Of a stretch of 25,543 nt of DNA, positions 21,472 through 25,543 are shown one piece after another. The DNA comes from Candidatus Fermentithermobacillaceae bacterium (GTDB taxonomy: Bacteria > Bacillota > Sulfobacillia > Fermentithermobacillales > Fermentithermobacillaceae). The notes beneath the pieces were generated by a model that saw only the letters and a program-made list of their open reading frames with translations, had not been told where the DNA came from and ran no database searches. Numbering within the stretch: the stretch's first letter is position 1; each line of letters opens with the position of its first letter. Location of the stretch: NCBI GenBank assembly GCA_012842105.1, contig DUTL01000200.1:1-25543 (forward strand), in the 5' to 3' direction. The position numbers and the translations under genes are program-made.

Positions 21472-21654
21472 CTAACTTATGTGGCCGGTAAGCATATCAA
21501 CGTGCTGCCGGCACGTTCTTTGTAAGTCGAGAACAAGCCTGCGCAACTCAGGATCCTGCACTTGATTGAGGTAGTTGGCCAGTTTCTGGCACATTAGAGT
21601 CTCGCCCTTTATGGATTCAGCAAGATACCAGCTCTCAGTTTGCGTAAGCGCCAA
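21472..21654 (-). CDS. Small coat-associated helical protein (ferritin-like/CotF-type half)
   Basis: A 60-residue all-helical protein: LTQTESWYLAESIKGETLMC, then QKLANYLNQVQDPELRRLV and a final helix ending HVDMLTGHIS. The pattern (two helices joined by Q-D-P-E-L, with conserved E...C and a late His) matches the short proteins often encoded beside CotF-domain coat genes in clostridia. It probably pairs with the 306-residue CotF protein that begins 24 bases downstream (inference). The start is TTG 21654, with AAAGGAGGTGAT just upstream; an ATG overlapping this site is out of frame. It lies 74 bases after ypeB. Exact function unknown. Confidence 0.82.
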   Translation of the reverse strand: MALTQTESWYLAESIKGETLMCQKLANYLNQVQDPELRRLVLDLQRTCRQHVDMLTGHIS

Positions 21655-21728
21655 AAGCCATCACCTCCTTTCAGGCATCGTAAATATGATTCCTCCGGAG
21701 AGTTCCCAGTATTCTTAACTGCCGGACT

Positions 21729-23114
21729 TTACATTGTGAGAGCGCCTGTTTCATCTATGACCATTTGGAGCACCATTTCTTCTTTCCCGGTCATGGCATT
21801 TATGTAGACCAAGTAAGTGTCCTCCTTGTGAGTTACCCGGAATTCCCACGCCATGACCGGTCTTCCTGATACCAGGGGAATAACCGTCAACCTGGGCTCG
21901 CCGGCTACGCTCAGATCTGGTTTGAGAACTGCCCGGGCCTCTCTTGCAGAAACCAAAGGGGCCTTGAGTTCTGTGGAAACGGCGTTTGTCAGATAAGCCG
22001 TGGCATCATATCCAATTATGTCGCCGGTATCCAACGCTACCTCTACCTTGACCATTTCAGGGTAGAGCACTACAGATATGGGCTTCGAACCTACCGTAAG
22101 ATGTGCGGTTTCGGCAAAAGTGAACACTACCCGGCCGGCCTGCCTTCCAGGCTTGCGCCATCCTGTTTCAATCAGGGCGTCCATGCCCTTCTGATCCAGG
22201 AATGCCCTGGCGGCCTGCCTGGCAGCATCCACGTCCAACCGTGCGCCTGCCCGGCTTTTCTGATCCATGCCCCATAGTACCGCACCTCCGGCCCTGGCAA
22301 CCGAAACGAAAACCTCGCTCCCGTCGTCCCTTTTCCCGGTTACCATGAATGCAGCAACAGCCCCGTCAATGTTTTCAACTCGAACCGAGCCATAGTTGGC
22401 TCCTGAATCCATGAACTCAAAGGCTATCCGTTTGGCCTCATCAGGAGTGATTTCCGGCCCAGGGTTAGCAAGTGATTTTGACGCAAGGGCCCGGTCAGAA
22501 AAGGGGCCGTCATATGCAGGTGAAGGAACGCTTTGGATAAGGCTGTCTATTTCCGAAAACCCCCTGAACCATGTCTCATCGCTGGAAGGAACTGCAGCGG
22601 CCAAATTGAAAGGCAATATTCCCGCCCGAGAGCCTCTGCCCGGAAAAGCGTTCGCTCCTGTTTCTGCAAGCGCCCTGGCAAGGTCTTTTACTTGAGTCTC
22701 GCAATCGCCAAGTGTCTGCCACTCTGACGGAGCCACTGTATCGCCTCTTGCCAGTTTCTGTGACAATACCATACAGTAATCTCCCACTTGCGCTACGAAC
22801 TTCTGCATGGCTGAAAGGTCTACCGTTGTCATTCCCATGAGGGATATGTTCTCCTGAGCTGCCTGAGAATGGGACCAGCAAGCAGTCAAGAAAGTGCTGC
22901 GCTGAGCAGGAGTCGATGAAACCCGTGCCTTGGCAAGATTCCCCTCCATGTTCTCTACATGGGAAATTAGGTTGAACAATGCCCGTTGCCTGGCAACTTC
23001 ACCTCGTATTTTGAGCTGCTGAACCTGTCTAAACTGAGTCACCCCAAAAATAAGAGCTGCAATGGCAATTGCAGTAGCTACCCAAACTGCAACCCCTTTT
23101 CGCTTCGATCCCAT
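21729..23114 (-). CDS. ypeB: Spore germination protein YpeB (PepSY domains)
   Basis: This 461-residue protein has an N-terminal transmembrane anchor (about 8-27), a helical region up to about 200 with an Asn-hh-x-hh-E-x-hE-G-x-L-x-K pattern (NLISHVENMEGNLAKARVSS), then three PepSY-like domains to the C-terminus (TPDEAKRIAFEFMDSG, DVDAARQAARAFLDQKG, SAREARAVLKP). In B. subtilis YpeB stabilises the cortex-lytic enzyme SleB in the dormant spore and the two depend on each other. Here it directly follows sleB (34-base gap), matching the usual bicistron. ATG 23114 has AAGGGTGGT upstream. Location expected: spore inner membrane facing the cortex. Confidence 0.95.
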   Translation of the reverse strand: MGSKRKGVAVWVATAIAIAALIFGVTQFRQVQQLKIRGEVARQRALFNLISHVENMEGNLAKARVSSTPAQRSTFLTACWSHSQAAQENISLMGMTTVDLSAMQKFVAQVGDYCMVLSQKLARGDTVAPSEWQTLGDCETQVKDLARALAETGANAFPGRGSRAGILPFNLAAAVPSSDETWFRGFSEIDSLIQSVPSPAYDGPFSDRALASKSLANPGPEITPDEAKRIAFEFMDSGANYGSVRVENIDGAVAAFMVTGKRDDGSEVFVSVARAGGAVLWGMDQKSRAGARLDVDAARQAARAFLDQKGMDALIETGWRKPGRQAGRVVFTFAETAHLTVGSKPISVVLYPEMVKVEVALDTGDIIGYDATAYLTNAVSTELKAPLVSAREARAVLKPDLSVAGEPRLTVIPLVSGRPVMAWEFRVTHKEDTYLVYINAMTGKEEMVLQMVIDETGALTM

Positions 23115-23148
23115 GAGTAACCACCCTTATTGTGAGTATTCCGCGAGC

Positions 23149-23634
23149 CTACCGGCCGAAAACGTGAGAGCCAATTTGAGCGATTATCATGCGTGACCAA
23201 ATCCACGGGCTAACCGGTTTTGCCGGATTCCAGAAAAACAGCGCCCCGTAAGTCGGATCCCACCCGTTTAATGCTAGCTCAGCGGCCCTAACCTCTTCTG
23301 CCGATGGTTCTCTGGTCCATATCAACCCGTTTTCTACTGATTCAAATGCCCAGGGATCATACACTACGCCAGCTACTGTATTGGGAAACTCAGGGCTCCT
23401 TACCCGGTTAAGAATTACAGCACCAACACCTACCTGCCCGGCTAAGGGTTCGCCTGTGGCCTCGCCCATAATAAGCCTGGAAACAAGGTTTACCTCATCC
23501 CACCAGCTTTGAGGTGCAGCCAAGGCCCATTGCGGGGCAGCGAGGCATTGAGGAGTGTCGGCCCTCAGATATAAACTGCAAACAAGCAACAGGCCGGCTA
23601 TTGATGCAAACAGAAGTATCCTTTTTGCTGACAT
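23149..23634 (-). CDS. sleB: Spore cortex-lytic enzyme SleB, short form
   Basis: The 161-residue product has a signal peptide or anchor (about 5-24) and a single SleB/CwlJ catalytic domain: LVSRLIMGEATGEPLAGQVG with the catalytic Glu in GEA, then VILNRVRSPEFPNTVAGVVY, ALNGWDPTYGALFFWNPA and a terminal WIWSRMIIAQIGSHVFGR. The family cuts muramic-delta-lactam peptidoglycan in the cortex during germination. B. subtilis SleB has about 305 residues with an N-terminal peptidoglycan-binding domain; this one has none. ATG 23634 (AAGGG six bases upstream) is preferred to ATG 23640. A bulged inverted repeat and a weak SigG-like promoter lie upstream. ypeB follows. Confidence 0.94.
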   Translation of the reverse strand: MSAKRILLFASIAGLLLVCSLYLRADTPQCLAAPQWALAAPQSWWDEVNLVSRLIMGEATGEPLAGQVGVGAVILNRVRSPEFPNTVAGVVYDPWAFESVENGLIWTREPSAEEVRAAELALNGWDPTYGALFFWNPAKPVSPWIWSRMIIAQIGSHVFGR

Positions 23635-23652
23635 TGGCATCCCTTCCCAGTA

Positions 23653-23679
23653 AACTCTTAAGTTGTTTGTCTTAGAGTT
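23653..23679 (-). repeat. Inverted repeat in the sleB leader
   Basis: AACTCTTAAG (23653-23662) and CTTAGAGTT (23671-23679) pair over nine bases with one bulged T and an 8-base loop. No T-run follows on the minus strand. It overlaps a weak SigG-like -10 (AACTCTA, 23679-23673), which lies 19 bases from GAATA at 23703-23699. Confidence 0.5.
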
Positions 23680-23719
23680 CCTGAAAAGGCAGTAGAATTA
23701 TTCAGGAGAGTGGAACATG

Positions 23720-24760
23720 CTATTTCCCCTGGTACAATGCAACATTGCGGTTGTGTTCGGACAATGTATACGAGAATGCATGGGTACCGTCGTTCTTGGA
23801 AACAAAATAGAAGTAATCCACCTGCGCGGGATTTAGGACAGCTTCCAATGACGATTTGCCGAAATTCGATATAGGGCCTGGAGGAAGGCCAGGATATTTG
23901 TAGGTATTGTAGGGGGAATCAATTTCAAGTTCCTTCCACAGTAACGTTCCGCTGAACCTGCCCAGTGCGTAAAGCACAGTAGGATCAGCATCCAACTTCA
24001 TGCCGATTTTTACCCGGTTCAAGTAAACGGCTGCAATCACAGGCCTTTCTTCCTCTACCATAGCTTCTTTCTCAACAAGGGCGGCAAGAGTTGAGGCCTG
24101 GTGGACCGATAAGCCCATTTGCCTGGCCTTATCCCTGAGTTCCTTTGTGAAAACCTGGGAGAATCGGGCGAGCATCACGGAAATGAGCTGTTCTTCAGAC
24201 ATACCTCTTGGTATGTTATAGGTATCAGGAAACAAATAACCTTCTACCGGGTATATTGAGCCGGCCAATTCTTCAGGCTCTACAAGCGAAGCCACCAATT
24301 CGGGATCTTTGGCTATTTCCAGGAATCTTGCCTTATCTCCGTAACCTCTTTCTTCAATAAGCGCAGCTATCTCTTCTACGCAAATCCCTTCTCTGACGGT
24401 AAGGGTGTAGTACACAACTCTACCCTCTACAAGGGTGGATATGGCATCCCACACGAATATCCCCGGTTCGAAACGAAACTCCCCGGCCTGCATCTTGCCG
24501 TCAGCTTTGAGCACCTTGGACACAATCCGGAACAGAAACGGGCTTCTGATTACTCCCGCTTCATATAGGGCGCTTGCGATATCCCTGGTTGATGCCCCCG
24601 GCTCAATCAGCACAGTAACCGGAGGAGAGCCTGCAGGGAGCGGACATGAACTCCAAAAAGCGAATAAAGAGGCTGCGGCAAAGCAACAGAGCAGAAACAG
24701 CCCAACTGCAATGCCTCTTATCGTTTGCCTTAACTTATGCCCGCTCCCCCCGGCTCTCAC
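23720..24760 (-). CDS. mltG: Endolytic murein transglycosylase MltG
   Basis: This 346-residue single-pass membrane enzyme cleaves nascent glycan strands and is thought to set their length. A transmembrane helix spans about 17-36. A LysM-like segment follows (VTVLIEPGASTRDIASALYE). The YceG domain carries YPVEGYLFPDTYNIPRG (170-186), the catalytic Glu region LAALVEKEAMVEEERPVIA (226-243), VYLNRVKIGMKLDADPTVLY, and SPYNTYKYPGLPPGPI. All hallmarks are present. GTG 24760 is the only in-frame start before the membrane helix but lacks a good ribosome binding site (AAAGG 13 bases away). It is 34 bases after the DUF1292 gene; the order ruvX-DUF1292-mltG is typical of Bacillota. Confidence 0.95.
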   Translation of the reverse strand: MRAGGSGHKLRQTIRGIAVGLFLLCCFAAASLFAFWSSCPLPAGSPPVTVLIEPGASTRDIASALYEAGVIRSPFLFRIVSKVLKADGKMQAGEFRFEPGIFVWDAISTLVEGRVVYYTLTVREGICVEEIAALIEERGYGDKARFLEIAKDPELVASLVEPEELAGSIYPVEGYLFPDTYNIPRGMSEEQLISVMLARFSQVFTKELRDKARQMGLSVHQASTLAALVEKEAMVEEERPVIAAVYLNRVKIGMKLDADPTVLYALGRFSGTLLWKELEIDSPYNTYKYPGLPPGPISNFGKSSLEAVLNPAQVDYFYFVSKNDGTHAFSYTLSEHNRNVALYQGK

Positions 24761-24794
24761 TTCTTACATCATGCCTTTGCTTGATCTGCGACCT

Positions 24795-25172
24795 TCACTC
24801 TTCAGGCTCCTCGTCGCCTTCAAGGCCGCTGTAGCCTTCCACTTCGATGTCATATTCTCCGAAAGCGCCTTCGGCGTCCAGTTCCTCAAATGCCTCAATT
24901 ACATCTTCCCATTCATCTTCGTCATCTATGGTGGACAAAGTGACTTCGTCTTCATTTAGCACATCTACGCGCAAAATTACGATTTCAGCTTCATCATCAT
25001 CTTCATCTTCCACCGGTACAAGCACAATGTACTGCCTGTCTTGTACGAACAAGTCATCTATGAGAATCCTAAATTGCTCTTCGTTTCCTTCTTCGTCAGA
25101 CAATACGATAAGATCATCGTAAACTGGCTCTTCTTCGATGTTTTCCGTTTTTCTGTCATCCCGGTTGTTCAC
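24795..25172 (-). CDS. DUF1292 family acidic protein (YrzB-like)
   Basis: This 125-residue soluble protein of unknown function has the DUF1292 core: DDLIVLSDEEGNEEQFRILI, then YIVLVPVEDEDDDEAEIVIL and DDEDEWEDVIEAFEEL. About 40 percent of residues are Asp or Glu (50 of 125 by my count), and an acidic tail extends roughly 25 residues past the usual end. GTG 25172 is four bases after the ruvX stop, with AAAGG ten bases upstream. An earlier ATG at 25214 would overlap ruvX by 38 bases. Translational coupling to ruvX seems likely. Confidence 0.9.
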   Translation of the reverse strand: MNNRDDRKTENIEEEPVYDDLIVLSDEEGNEEQFRILIDDLFVQDRQYIVLVPVEDEDDDEAEIVILRVDVLNEDEVTLSTIDDEDEWEDVIEAFEELDAEGAFGEYDIEVEGYSGLEGDEEPEE

Positions 25173-25176
25173 GTTC

Positions 25177-25543
25177 TCACTGCCTTTCGCCTTTCCGTGG
25201 CGTGTTTGACACACTACGAAGGTAGTTTTCGAGGATCAGTACAGAAGCCGCCTCATCAATTGACAATCGACGCCTTCTTCTTGACATCCCCAAGCCTATC
25301 ATTTCCCGCTCAGCTTGTGAAGTAGTTAATCTCTCATCCCAAAGCACTACAGGCAAACCGCTTCGAGCTTGAAGTTTTCGTGCGAACCGCACTGACCTTC
25401 GCGCTGATTCGCCCAGGGTTCCATCCATGTTCTTAGGGATTCCGACCACAAACCCCACAACTTCATGGGCAACGGCAAGGGCTATGGCTTCTTCCAGAAC
25501 CTGTCTCTGGTTCCGGTAAGCTATAGTATCAAGGGGGTGAGCG
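25177..25543 (-). CDS. ruvX: RuvX/YqgF family RNase H-fold nuclease, 5' end outside window
   Basis: The frame is open to the window edge, so only about the last 121 residues are present and the first 20-25, with the GLDxGxxRIGVA strand, are missing. Visible parts: PLDTIAYRN, the strand VVGFVVGIPKNMDGTLGE, LPVVLWDERLTTSQAEREM with the conserved D-E-R-L-T-T, and IDEAASVLILENYL with the final acidic residue. The family is a putative Holliday-junction resolvase and pre-16S rRNA processing nuclease. The visible internal GTG at 25458 is not the true start. It heads the ruvX-DUF1292-mltG group. Confidence 0.94.
   Translation of the reverse strand, partial: AHPLDTIAYRNQRQVLEEAIALAVAHEVVGFVVGIPKNMDGTLGESARRSVRFARKLQARSGLPVVLWDERLTTSQAEREMIGLGMSRRRRRLSIDEAASVLILENYLRSVSNTPRKGERQ

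Noticed and set aside
24847..25122. Serine-rich plus-strand frame
   Set aside because: The Ser run is the complement of the GAT/GAA/GAC acidic codons of the DUF1292 gene.
1..25543. CRISPR arrays, tRNA/rRNA genes, insertion sequences, prophage or toxin-antitoxin genes
   Set aside because: I looked for short regular repeats, tRNA-like folds, transposase motifs and attachment-type direct repeats and found none.

Overview
The window comes from an endospore-forming member of the Bacillota (Firmicutes) of clostridial grade. By eye its G+C content is close to one half, and many genes start with TTG or GTG behind strong GGAGG-type ribosome binding sites. The lineage call rests on a Ger(x)C germination protein, sporulation sigma factor K, CotF-type coat proteins, the cortex-lytic pair sleB-ypeB and the ruvX-DUF1292-mltG order. 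I cannot name the species. I see no insertion sequence, phage, CRISPR array, tRNA or rRNA.

Layout. Bases 1-5334 (+ strand): the end of a germinant-receptor C subunit, rnhB, a SAM methyltransferase, a MATE exporter and a membrane diguanylate cyclase. Bases 5355-8497 (- strand): trpS, comM and yraN, read leftward and meeting the previous block tail to tail. A symmetric inverted repeat between trpS and comM carries good sigma-A promoters in both directions. Bases 8611-8817: a small two-helix membrane protein on the + strand. Bases 9049-15450 (- strand): a class B penicillin-binding protein, a membrane-anchored TPR protein with a CofE-like (F420-0:glutamate ligase family) domain, sigK, a YqeG-family HAD phosphatase, a PilT-like ATPase that has lost its catalytic motifs, and a LuxR-type regulator whose receiver domain has lost all four signature residues. 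Bases 15713-20434: sugar-nucleotide and glycan genes galU (-), a GT4 glycosyltransferase (+), glgA (-) and galT (-). Bases 20527-25543 (- strand): ruvX (cut by the window), an acidic DUF1292 protein, mltG, sleB, ypeB, a 60-residue coat-associated protein and a CotF-domain protein with a 48-residue internal duplication.

How the parts fit. Much of the window serves sporulation and germination: mother-cell sigma factor, spore coat, cortex lysis and germinant sensing. Cell-wall enzymes (PBP, MltG) and UDP-glucose/glycogen metabolism lie among them. The least explained parts are the degenerate PilT-like/LuxR-like gene pair, the TPR-CofE fusion, the duplicated coat protein and the symmetric promoter upstream of comM.
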